A stretch of 6,679 nucleotides of DNA from Clostridium sp. SCN 57-10 (GCA_001725215.1 MEFT01000091.1:1-6679), one strand, 5' to 3'. Positions 1 through 5,531 are shown, counted from the stretch's first letter. Made by a program: numbers and translations. The notes: a model not told the origin generated them from the letters alone.

Positions 1-1
1 A

Positions 2-301
2 ACGCAGGCGCTGCCGCTTCCATTTGCCTTTTCAGAGCTGCGCGCGCCGCCGCCCATCGACCGCATTTCAGATCTGATTTTGCGCCAGTGCGTCGCCGAA
101 GAAACGGACGTGCTACACACGCAGTGGGAGGGCTGCGATTATTTTGTGTTCCCGTTTTCGACCGATCGCGCGCTGCCCTTGGTTCCTTTTTTCACCTATA
201 TCACGACTTTTTTGCACAACGGCACGGGTTATGGGGCGGTTTGTATCGAAAAAAACGGCAATCCAAAAAAAATCGAGGCACAGGAACAGACAGCTTTTTG
301 A
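2..301 (+). CDS. 3' end of an unidentified protein (partial, runs off left edge)
   Basis: An open frame enters from the left edge and ends at TGA 299-301, giving about 99 C-terminal residues. I do not recognise the family. The visible part has a proline-rich stretch (about residues 16-19 of the fragment, APPP), an aromatic segment with a CDYFVFPF core, a hydrophobic stretch (LPLVPFFTYITTFL) and a polar, lysine-rich tail. It shows no signal peptide, no zinc motif and no clear membrane helix. A TTG at 80 could be read as a start, but the frame is open to the window edge and has no ribosome-binding site there, so a true start lies outside. Two A-tracts of seven and eight bases (249-255 and 265-272) sit near the 3' end and could cause sequencing or translational slippage, so the last 20 or so residues are less certain. 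It lies 98 bases before spoIIGA; in many Firmicutes this place is near ftsZ, but this fragment does not look like the FtsZ C-terminus. Confidence 0.6.
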   Translation, partial: TQALPLPFAFSELRAPPPIDRISDLILRQCVAEETDVLHTQWEGCDYFVFPFSTDRALPLVPFFTYITTFLHNGTGYGAVCIEKNGNPKKIEAQEQTAF

Positions 302-327
302 CCCGCTTTGCATTATAGTGATATCAC

Positions 328-358
328 CGCGGCAAAGTCATTGCCACACATTGCCGCG
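328..358 (+). terminator. Hairpin between the upstream gene and spoIIGA (weak terminator candidate)
   Basis: CGCGGCAA (328-335) and TTGCCGCG (351-358) form a perfect 8-bp inverted repeat around a 15-base loop. It lies 26 bases after the upstream stop codon and 42 bases before the spoIIGA start. No T-run follows (the next bases are aatataagg), so it is not a canonical intrinsic terminator. It could be a weak terminator, an RNA-stabilising stem at the 3' end of the upstream message, or a protein site in the spoIIG promoter region. Confidence 0.35.
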
Positions 359-386
359 AATATAAGGCTGGTGTCTCATCTGTGTT

Positions 387-402
387 GGGAGGTGATGCCG
401 TG
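387..402 (+). promoter_or_regulatory. Shine-Dalgarno that fixes the spoIIGA start at GTG 400
   Basis: GGGAGGTGAT (387-396) closely matches the anti-16S consensus, and GGAGG ends 7 bases before the in-frame GTG at 400. The frame is open back to another GTG at 382, but that codon lies upstream of this site and has no Shine-Dalgarno of its own. An ATG at 395 is out of frame. GTG 400 is therefore the start supported by the sequence. Confidence 0.8.
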
Positions 403-1242
403 GTTGTGGTTTATTTGGATGTTCTGTTTTTTCTAAACCTTTTTATGAATTACATCATTCTGCTGATGACGGCACGCTTCTCGGGCATTTACGCTCGCAG
501 GCGGCGGCTGCTGGTCGGCGCGCTGGTCGGCGCGGTTTTTTCAGTGGTCATGTTTTTTTCGGCACTTCATGTGGTGGAGGCTCTGCTTTTTAAGGTGCTG
601 CTTTGCGCCGCCGTCGTTGTTACGGCGTTCGGCATTCGGTCATGGCGCGAGACCCTGCGGCTGTGCGCCGCATTTCTCGGCATTACTGGTGCATTTGCAG
701 GGCTGGTGTATGCCATAAACGGTGCGCAGGCACTGCAGAACGGCAGCTTTTATATCGATGTATCGCTCAAAACGCTGCTGCTCGCATCCGGCGTGGCTTA
801 CCTTGCGCTTAGCTTGATATTTGGAAAGGGAAGCATGGAAATCAGGCGCCTCACGCGCGAGGTTGAACTTGAGGCAGAAGGGAACCGTGTTACCATCAGA
901 GCGCTTGCAGACAGCGGGAACCTGCTGCGTGAACCGATCAGCGGCAAAAAGGTGCTTCTCGTCGGTGCTGAAACGCTTGCACCCGTGCTTGACAGGGATA
1001 CATGGCGTATTCTATGCGAAACGCGAGATCCGGTAGAACGGTTTTCGCGCCTTAGCGCGCAGCGCGGCACGGGCTTTGGCATGATTCCCTATCGAACCTG
1101 CGGCGAAGACGGGGGCATGGTCGTCAGCCTTCGCCACATCGCGATTACCGTTGATAGCACAAGAGCCGAGGATTATGTGGTCGGAGTGCTGCCGAACGAA
1201 GTGGAAACGCCGGACGGCTGCCATGCGATCATCGGGATGTAG
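400..1242 (+). CDS. spoIIGA: Sporulation sigma-E factor processing peptidase SpoIIGA
   Basis: SpoIIGA is the membrane-bound aspartic protease of the sporulation septum that removes the N-terminal pro-sequence of sigma-E after the forespore signal SpoIIR. From GTG 400 it is 280 residues, close to the usual length of about 300. The N-terminal half is a membrane domain with roughly five hydrophobic segments (about residues 3-25, 36-54, 56-76, 88-106, 125-143), the first carrying the characteristic YLDVLFFLNLFMNY. The cytosolic C-terminal half holds the catalytic Asp-Ser-Gly-Asn at residues 171-174; this Asp corresponds to Asp183 of the Bacillus subtilis enzyme (family knowledge). Further family features are a GKKVLLVG segment, IPYRTCG and the terminal AIIGM. 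It is 9 bases upstream of sigE, so protease and substrate are surely co-transcribed. Nothing essential appears missing. I could not find a convincing Spo0A-type promoter upstream. Confidence 0.95.
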   Translation: MVVVYLDVLFFLNLFMNYIILLMTARFSGIYARRRRLLVGALVGAVFSVVMFFSALHVVEALLFKVLLCAAVVVTAFGIRSWRETLRLCAAFLGITGAFAGLVYAINGAQALQNGSFYIDVSLKTLLLASGVAYLALSLIFGKGSMEIRRLTREVELEAEGNRVTIRALADSGNLLREPISGKKVLLVGAETLAPVLDRDTWRILCETRDPVERFSRLSAQRGTGFGMIPYRTCGEDGGMVVSLRHIAITVDSTRAEDYVVGVLPNEVETPDGCHAIIGM

Positions 1243-1251
1243 GAGGAAGAT

Positions 1252-1971
1252 ATGAAAGGGAAATTGCGGCTTTACATATTTGTTGCGTTACTGCTGAAGA
1301 AGCTTGGGCTTTCACGCATAGCATCCATTCTTTATATCGGCGGGTCGGAAAGTCTGCCGCCTCCGCTTGCCCCCGAGGAGGAGGCGTATTACCTTGAACG
1401 CTATACCGGTGTAGAGCCTGAGATCAGGCGTGTGCTTATCGAACGCAATCTCAGGCTGGTCGTATATATTGCGCGAAAGTTTGAAAACACCGGTGTTGGC
1501 ATTGAAGACCTGATCTCGATCGGCACCATCGGACTCATTAAGTCGGTGAACACCTATCGCTGCGATAAAAACACAAAGCTTGCAACCTATGCGTCGCGCT
1601 GCATTGAAAACGAAATCCTGATGTATCTGCGGAAAAACGCGAACCTGCGCTCTGAGGTATCGCTTGACGAGCCGCTCAACACCGACTGGGACGGCAATGA
1701 GCTGCTGCTTTCTGACGTACTCGGCACAGAGCCGGACTGCATCATGCGCCCCATCGAGGACGACGTCGATCGAGAGGTGCTCAAGCGGGCTCTCGCGCGG
1801 CTCGACCAGCGCGAGCGTAAAATCATCACGATGCGCTTCGGGCTGCACACTGGTGTTGAGCTGACGCAAAAGGAGGTCGCAGACCGGCTCGGCATCTCGC
1901 AATCTTACATTTCGCGCCTTGAAAAGAAAATCATCACGCGGCTGAAAAAGGATATGCTGCGCTCGCTCTGA
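1252..1971 (+). CDS. sigE: RNA polymerase sporulation sigma factor sigma-E (pro-sigma-E)
   Basis: Early mother-cell sigma factor, made as an inactive membrane-associated precursor and activated by SpoIIGA cleavage. It is 239 residues, the same length as B. subtilis SigE. Residues 1-27 are the basic-hydrophobic pro-sequence. By comparison with B. subtilis the cut should fall just before Tyr28, where the conserved YIGGSE begins, followed by the family LPPPL. Sigma region 2 spans about 60-130 (NLRLVVYIARKF core; EDLISIGTIGLIK; KLATYASRCIENEILMYLR for promoter melting and -10 recognition). Region 4 spans about 175-235, with the helix-turn-helix TQKEVADRLGISQSYISRLEK for -35 recognition. The start is ATG 1252, with AGGAGG at 1241-1246 overlapping the spoIIGA stop, which suggests translational linkage. 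The frame ends at TGA. All expected motifs are intact. Confidence 0.97.
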   Translation: MKGKLRLYIFVALLLKKLGLSRIASILYIGGSESLPPPLAPEEEAYYLERYTGVEPEIRRVLIERNLRLVVYIARKFENTGVGIEDLISIGTIGLIKSVNTYRCDKNTKLATYASRCIENEILMYLRKNANLRSEVSLDEPLNTDWDGNELLLSDVLGTEPDCIMRPIEDDVDREVLKRALARLDQRERKIITMRFGLHTGVELTQKEVADRLGISQSYISRLEKKIITRLKKDMLRSL

Positions 1972-2009
1972 CGGCTGAATGAACCCACCTCCAACTGGTA
2001 ATACTGTAA

Positions 2010-2046
2010 CCGACCCCCATTACATACAATGCGAAGCGGGGTGCGG
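2010..2046 (+). promoter_or_regulatory. Possible sigG leader hairpin covering its ribosome-binding site
   Basis: CCGACCCC (2010-2017) can pair with GGGGTGCGG (2038-2046) through eight base pairs with one bulged G. Inside it CATT (2018-2021) can pair with AATG (2028-2031). The 3' arm ends three bases before the sigG ATG and is the only G-rich sequence in the usual Shine-Dalgarno position, so pairing would hide the entry site. In B. subtilis a hairpin in the sigG leader is known to limit translation, notably of read-through message from spoIIG; a similar role here is inference. CATACAA at 2023-2029 resembles a sigma-F/G -10 element, and transcripts starting just after it would lack the 5' arm. 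Confidence 0.4.
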
Positions 2047-2048
2047 GA

Positions 2049-2825
2049 ATGAGTTACAATCGTAAGGTGGAAGTAAGCGGCGTTAATACCGCTGATTTTG
2101 TGGTGCTGAAAAAAGACGAGGCGTTTCAGCTGTTTGCGCGCGCAAAGCAGGGCGACCAGCAGGCGCGGCAAAAGCTGATTCAGGGCAATCTAAGGCTGGT
2201 GCTCAGCGTAATCAAGCGGTTTGAAAACAGAAACGAGCCGATCGACGACCTGTTTCAGGTTGGGTGCATCGGTTTGATCAAAGGCATCGATAATTTCAAT
2301 GCGGACCTGCAACTTCTGCCCTCAACCTATCTTGTGCCGATGATCATTGGCGAAATTCGGCGGTATTTGCGTGACAACAGCGCGATGAGGGTCAGCCGTT
2401 CCATGCGCGACAACGCTTATCGAGCGCTGACGGCACGTGAAAAGCTGATGAGCACGCTGCAGCGTGAGCCGACGGTTGAGGAGATTGCCGCCGAAATCGG
2501 CTTGCCGCGTGAGGATGTAATTTTCGCGCTTGACGCCATTTCCGAGCCGGTGTCGCTTTATGATCCTGTCTTTCAGGATGGCGGAGACGCCATTTGCGTC
2601 ATGGATCAGGTGAAGGATATGGTCAACAACGACGACAGCTGGCTTGACCAGATCTCCATGAAGGAAGCAATGAACGAACTGTCAGACCGGGAAAAGCGCA
2701 TTCTGGCGCTGCGGTTTTATGACGGGAAAACACAGATGGAGGTCGCGCGCGAGATCGGCATTTCTCAGGCGCAGGTCTCACGCATTGAAAAGGGCGTGCT
2801 TGAAAAGGTAAAGAGCAGGTTTTAA
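2049..2825 (+). CDS. sigG: RNA polymerase sporulation sigma factor sigma-G
   Basis: Late forespore-specific sigma factor, active after engulfment and directing spore-maturation and germination genes. It is 258 residues, matching the family (about 260). The N-terminal KVEVSGVNTADFVVLK is a sigma-G signature. Region 2 covers about 43-115 (NLRLVLSVIKRF, DDLFQVGCIGLIKGIDNF, VPMIIGEIRRYLRDN), region 3 about 115-190 (MRVSRSMRD, DAISEPVSLYDPVFQDGGD, VMDQV) and region 4 about 195-255, with the helix-turn-helix KTQMEVAREIGISQAQVSRIEK. Odd points: the nearly invariant KFSTYA of region 2.3 is replaced by LPSTYL (residues 90-95) without a length change, and residue 45 is Gln where B. subtilis has Asn, a position linked to the anti-sigma factor Gin/CsfB. 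The ATG is 77 bases after sigE with only a weak G-rich Shine-Dalgarno, unlike the strong sites of its two neighbours, consistent with separate control. sigF was considered but the N-terminus and the DPVFQDGGD segment favour sigma-G. Confidence 0.95.
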   Translation: MSYNRKVEVSGVNTADFVVLKKDEAFQLFARAKQGDQQARQKLIQGNLRLVLSVIKRFENRNEPIDDLFQVGCIGLIKGIDNFNADLQLLPSTYLVPMIIGEIRRYLRDNSAMRVSRSMRDNAYRALTAREKLMSTLQREPTVEEIAAEIGLPREDVIFALDAISEPVSLYDPVFQDGGDAICVMDQVKDMVNNDDSWLDQISMKEAMNELSDREKRILALRFYDGKTQMEVAREIGISQAQVSRIEKGVLEKVKSRF

Positions 2826-2867
2826 AGCATGCAGCCACCGCAATCAAACGGTATTTATACAGACAGC

Positions 2868-2897
2868 AAAGCGAGCGGCGCAGACCGCTCGCTTTTT
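2868..2897 (+). terminator. Intrinsic terminator of the spoIIGA-sigE-sigG cluster
   Basis: AAAGCGAGCGG (2868-2878) pairs perfectly with CCGCTCGCTTT (2885-2895) over 11 bp around a six-base loop (CGCAGA), and the T-run continues to 2897. It lies 42 bases after the sigG stop. It separates the sporulation genes from the aminoglycoside phosphotransferase gene, which therefore needs its own promoter. Confidence 0.9.
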
Positions 2898-2904
2898 GGT
2901 TTAC

Positions 2905-2933
2905 TTGCCGCATCGTTCACTTTATGATAGGAT
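2905..2933 (+). promoter_or_regulatory. Candidate vegetative (sigma-A type) promoter of the aph gene
   Basis: TTGCCG (2905-2910, 4 of 6 to TTGACA) is followed after exactly 17 bases by TAGGAT (2928-2933, 4 of 6 to TATAAT), preceded by an extended -10 TG at 2925-2926. It sits directly after the sigG terminator, where an independent promoter is expected. The predicted transcript would begin near 2940, right at the leader hairpins. The match is moderate. Confidence 0.4.
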
Positions 2934-2936
2934 AAA

Positions 2937-2960
2937 ACATCATGGTGATGTGCGGACATC
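2937..2960 (+). promoter_or_regulatory. Two overlapping, mutually exclusive hairpins in the aph leader
   Basis: ACATCA (2937-2942) pairs with TGATGT (2946-2951) around a 3-base loop. GATGT (2947-2951), part of that same arm, can instead pair with ACATC (2956-2960) around the loop GCGG. Only one of the two hairpins can form at a time. They lie just upstream of the aph Shine-Dalgarno (AGAGGTGA, 2966-2973). Alternatively the first perfect 15-base palindrome, at the predicted transcription start, could be a repressor operator. The pairing is seen directly; any function is inference. Confidence 0.4.
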
Positions 2961-2980
2961 GCCCAAGAGGTGAAAAATAA
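2942..2980 (+). CDS. Possible 12-residue leader peptide upstream of aph
   Basis: ATG 2942 opens a frame encoding MVMCGHRPRGEK and ending at TAA 2978-2980. The stop overlaps the aph ATG (2980-2982) as TAATG, the geometry of translational coupling. Its codons run through both alternative hairpins and the aph Shine-Dalgarno, so ribosomes on it would affect which structure forms. AGGA at 2929-2932 is suitably spaced as its ribosome site but would be absent if transcription starts near 2940. So short a frame can occur by chance, so this is a candidate only. Confidence 0.22.
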   Translation: MVMCGHRPRGEK

Positions 2981-3765
2981 TGCATCTGCCTAGCAGCATC
3001 CACAAAATAATCGGCGATCGTGCCTATACGGTCGATACGGTTGGAATGTCCGGTTCGCAAGTCATATGCTTTGAGGATATGGTTCTTAAGATGCAGCCAC
3101 GGGATGAAGAAGCCGAACACGAGCTGCAAATGATGTCTTGGCTTGCTGACAGGCTGTCCGTGCCCAAAATTATCTGTGCGGAAACAATGGACGACACAAG
3201 CTATCTGCTGATGAGCAGACTTGGCGGGAGCATGGCCTGTTCATCCGAGTTTCTCGAAAACCCGAAGCTGCTGGTCAGGCTGTTGGCAGAGGGACTTCAA
3301 ATGCTCTGGAAGGTAGATGTTGCAAGCTGCCCTTTGCAGCATTCGATCGACGAAAAGCTGATGCTTGCCGAGAGACGTGTATTTCAGAATCTGTGCAATA
3401 TCGAAGACGCAGAGCCTGATACTTATGGAGACGGAGGATTTGCTTCGCCAAGGGATTTGCTTGGGTGGCTGAAGCAGAATAAGCCCAACGAAGAGCTTGT
3501 TTTTTCACACGGGGATTTCTGCTTGCCGAATGTTTTCCTCAAACGCCATACAATCGGCGGGTTTATCGATTTAGGGCGCAGCGGGGTTGGTGGAAGGTAT
3601 CAGGATATTGCGCTTTGCTACCGAAGCCTGAAGCATAATTATGACGGCAGATACGGCGGCAAAAAATATCCCGGTTTTCATCCGGATCTACTGTTCGACG
3701 AATTGAGTATCGTTCCTGATTGGGGTTTGATAGAGTATTATATTTTGCTCGATGAATTGTTTTAG
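2980..3765 (+). CDS. Aminoglycoside 3'-phosphotransferase, APH(3') family
   Basis: Cytosolic kinase-fold enzyme that phosphorylates the 3'-hydroxyl of kanamycin/neomycin-type aminoglycosides using ATP. It is 261 residues, against 264 for APH(3')-IIIa, which it resembles from end to end. Visible features: nucleotide-binding loop GMSGSQV (22-28); ATP lysine Lys37 in VLKM (Lys44 of IIIa); its partner Glu48 before MMSWL (Glu60 of IIIa); Brenner/catalytic motif HGDFCLPN with His177, Asp179 (the general-base position) and Asn184; DLGRSG with metal-binding Asp197; and YYILLDELF at the C-terminus, the segment that shapes the aminoglycoside site in IIIa. All catalytic residues are present, so an active enzyme is likely, although substrate range cannot be read from this. 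The start is ATG 2980 with AGAGGTGA 2966-2973; an in-frame TGA at 2971-2973 excludes a longer protein. It stands alone, flanked by terminators, with no transposase or repeats nearby, which suggests a chromosomal gene. Confidence 0.9.
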   Translation: MHLPSSIHKIIGDRAYTVDTVGMSGSQVICFEDMVLKMQPRDEEAEHELQMMSWLADRLSVPKIICAETMDDTSYLLMSRLGGSMACSSEFLENPKLLVRLLAEGLQMLWKVDVASCPLQHSIDEKLMLAERRVFQNLCNIEDAEPDTYGDGGFASPRDLLGWLKQNKPNEELVFSHGDFCLPNVFLKRHTIGGFIDLGRSGVGGRYQDIALCYRSLKHNYDGRYGGKKYPGFHPDLLFDELSIVPDWGLIEYYILLDELF

Positions 3766-3789
3766 CGCGGGTCGAACGGACGGCTATGC

Positions 3790-3821
3790 AAAGAGCCATG
3801 GAACCAAGTCCATGGCTCTTT
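3790..3821. terminator. Terminator hairpin between the convergent aph and MFS genes
   Basis: AAAGAGCCATGG (3790-3801) pairs perfectly with CCATGGCTCTTT (3810-3821) over 12 bp around an 8-base loop. It lies 25 bases after the aph stop and 22 bases beyond the stop of the minus-strand gene. The U-tracts are short on both sides (three bases), but the symmetric stem between convergent genes suggests use in both directions. Confidence 0.75.
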
Positions 3822-3842
3822 AATTATAATGACATCGACACA

Positions 3843-4961
3843 TTATGTTTCGCACTGCTGATGATAGATATTTCCCACGGCGCGGCGGGCGCGCCAGATG
3901 GTAGCCCAGCAAACAATTGACGCAAACGCGCCGCACAGCGTCACGCAGATGCGATAGTCAAGCACCTCGCCCAGCGCGCCGACGAGAAGGCTTAATATAC
4001 CGAAAACCGACGCGTCGAGCACTGAGTTGAGGGCATTGAGCCGCGCCCGGTATTCGTCGGGGATATGGCGCTGCACGGCAGCCTGGCGCATAATGGCGCT
4101 GTTGATGCCGAGAAAGCCGCAAATTGCGCGATTGATGAGCATCAGCGGATAGGGGAGCCACAAAAGCAGCATATCCATCATTTCATAGGTTTGATAGACG
4201 AAGAAAGCAAACGAAAATCGCCTTTTAGATGGAATTTTAAAGTTGTAATGCAAAATGCCGCCCAAGGTGCGTCCGGCGAATTCCGCAAATGAGAAAAAAG
4301 AATACATCGCAACCGAGAAGCCAGGCGCGGTGCGGAAAAACGCGACGAGAATGGGCGCATAGCTGCCCGCAACGCCATTTGTCACCGCCATATACGAAAA
4401 AATGTTCAAAAGGCCCTTTTCGCACCGCAGATAGGATGCCGCCGCCTTCATGTCCGTAAACCAAAGAGAAAACGAAAAAAATTTCCCCGCCATGCTGTTT
4501 GTCTCGGCCATGCATATGCGGCTTTCGGTCAGAGCGGCGAGAAGGGAGAGTACGCTCTGTATCAGCAGAATGTTGCCGACGCCGATCGTATCGAGCAGCA
4601 GCGCCGCCACGGGCGCCATGACGACCTGAACGACAGGGTAAACCATGCCGGATACGGCGTAGCCCTTTTCTTCAAAGCCGCTCGGAATCAGCTTCGGGTA
4701 GATGCTGTGATAAGCCAGAGAATCAAAAGCGGAAAGGCTGGAGAGCAGCAACGAAAAAAACAGATAGCCGACATAAGAAAAGTGAAAATGCAGCAGATAA
4801 AAGCCGGCCAGCGCAAACAGAATGCCGTTTACGGTGTCGCCTCCGACGAGAAACGGCTTGCGAGGCAGACGATCCATCAGGGGAGAGAGGACGAGAGGAA
4901 TCAGAAAACTGGGTACGATATTGATGGCGATGAGCAGCGCGGTGATCACTTCCTCGATAGA
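3843..4961 (-). pseudogene. MFS permease, N-terminally truncated at the junction
   Basis: About 371 residues of a Major Facilitator Superfamily transporter, an inner-membrane secondary carrier usually of 400-420 residues. The segment begins with TALLIAINIVPSF, corresponding to TM2. The MFS motif A-like loop LSPLMDRLPRKPFL follows, with the Asp and the basic RK pair expected between TM2 and TM3. About ten further hydrophobic segments can be counted, with a longer cytoplasmic loop near the middle (around EKGLLNIF) dividing the two six-helix bundles. The substrate is unknown; the closest general resemblance is to drug or metabolite exporters of the MFS_3/EntS kind. It converges on the aph gene. 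No plausible internal start would rescue it, because the missing part includes TM1. Codon use (CGC, CGG) matches the sporulation genes, so this part belongs to the clostridial genome; the true gene probably continues to an N-terminus not present here. Confidence 0.8.
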
Positions 4962-5531
4962 GGTAGCGAGCGTCCTGGCGGCTTGCTTCTTTGCTCGTTG
5001 CCCCTCGTTCTCATTCCACGTCACGACCGCGCCCAAATCCGGAACGACTTCTTCCTCAAACTTCTTGGTCGTTTGCTCTTCCAGGAAGTCGGCGATATGA
5101 GTCTCGTCGAGAGAATGCGCCTTTTCTTTGATCGAGTTCCAGCTCTCGACGTAGGCATCCCATGTCTTCTGTAGCTTATCGAAGTTCTTTCGATCTTCTG
5201 GCTGGGTGATGTTTTCCTCGTACTTGTCGAGAAGTCGTTGCGCTTCAGCCACGTGTTCCTGTTCCAACTTCGCCATGCGAGCGAAATCCTCGGCATCCTT
5301 ATGCATCGCGTATCGGAACTGGGTGGTTCGGAACTCGTTGATGGCCGTATCGACGTTACTAATGATTCCAACGCCTTCCAGCGACTGATCGGTCAGGATA
5401 TCGAGGTCTCTTTTGAGTTCACGAAAACCCGCGTAAGAAGCGATGGCGATGACCACGCTAAGAGCCAAACAAAACCCAAATCCAATTGCAAGTTTTGCGC
5501 CCAGACGCAAATCCAAGAAGCGTTTTCGCAT
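3843..5531 (-). CDS. Chimeric reading frame: chemoreceptor N-terminus joined in frame to an MFS transporter lacking its N-terminus
   Basis: One uninterrupted minus-strand frame runs from ATG 5531 to TAA 3843-3845 (562 residues). The frame is also open to a TTG at 5570 (575 residues), but the ATG gives a typical chemoreceptor N-terminus (MRKRFLDLRLGAKL), so it is preferred; no strong Shine-Dalgarno supports either. Two unrelated families meet near base 4960. The first 190 or so residues are a four-helix MCP sensor; the rest is an MFS permease that begins at or within TM2. Neither part is complete: the sensor lacks its HAMP and methyl-accepting domains, and the transporter lacks its first 40-50 residues. 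I know of no family with this architecture. Codon use differs on the two sides. An assembly chimera is the most likely explanation, so this should not be annotated as a functional fused protein without checking. Confidence 0.6.
   Translation of the reverse strand: MRKRFLDLRLGAKLAIGFGFCLALSVVIAIASYAGFRELKRDLDILTDQSLEGVGIISNVDTAINEFRTTQFRYAMHKDAEDFARMAKLEQEHVAEAQRLLDKYEENITQPEDRKNFDKLQKTWDAYVESWNSIKEKAHSLDETHIADFLEEQTTKKFEEEVVPDLGAVVTWNENEGQRAKKQAARTLATSIEEVITALLIAINIVPSFLIPLVLSPLMDRLPRKPFLVGGDTVNGILFALAGFYLLHFHFSYVGYLFFSLLLSSLSAFDSLAYHSIYPKLIPSGFEEKGYAVSGMVYPVVQVVMAPVAALLLDTIGVGNILLIQSVLSLLAALTESRICMAETNSMAGKFFSFSLWFTDMKAAASYLRCEKGLLNIFSYMAVTNGVAGSYAPILVAFFRTAPGFSVAMYSFFSFAEFAGRTLGGILHYNFKIPSKRRFSFAFFVYQTYEMMDMLLLWLPYPLMLINRAICGFLGINSAIMRQAAVQRHIPDEYRARLNALNSVLDASVFGILSLLVGALGEVLDYRICVTLCGAFASIVCWATIWRARRAVGNIYHQQCET
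4962..5531 (-). pseudogene. Methyl-accepting chemotaxis protein N-terminal fragment (4HB_MCP sensor)
   Basis: About 190 residues. A short basic N-terminus and a first membrane helix (GAKLAIGFGFCLALSVVIA, about residues 10-32 from ATG 5531) lead into a long polar, heptad-rich region to about residue 180, typical of the periplasmic four-helix-bundle (4HB_MCP) ligand domain, including an NEFRTTQFRYAMHKD helix. Such receptors continue with TM2, a HAMP domain and a methylated coiled-coil signalling tip that binds CheA/CheW; here the frame changes to MFS sequence just where TM2 should begin (after AARTLATS). Arg codons include CGA repeatedly, unlike the sporulation genes and like the S9 peptidase to its right. 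It is divergent from that peptidase. By inference this fragment comes from a motile bacterium other than the clostridial host. Confidence 0.75.

Noticed and set aside
157..250. Spo0A-box-like sequences (TTCGACC at 157-163, TATCGAA at 244-250) upstream of spoIIGA
   Set aside because: Each matches only 6 of 7 bases, both lie inside the upstream coding region, and no suitably placed promoter was found; such matches are expected by chance.
298..319. TTGACC (298-303) with TATAGT (314-319) as a spoIIG promoter
   Set aside because: The spacer is only 10 bases, too short for sigma-A and far from the 22-base spacing known for the B. subtilis spoIIG promoter.
382..399. Longer spoIIGA reading from GTG 382
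   Set aside because: It starts upstream of the strong Shine-Dalgarno at 387-396, which is correctly spaced only for GTG 400, and the six extra residues are not part of the family N-terminus.
1312..1902. 196-residue open frame on the minus strand inside sigE
   Set aside because: It lies entirely opposite a clear sigE gene, has no family features, and its openness follows from the codon composition of sigE.
4707..5174. 155-residue plus-strand frame opposite the MFS/chemoreceptor frame
   Set aside because: It crosses the chimeric junction, is low in complexity (rich in Arg, Gln, Glu, Asp) and is antisense to recognisable domains.
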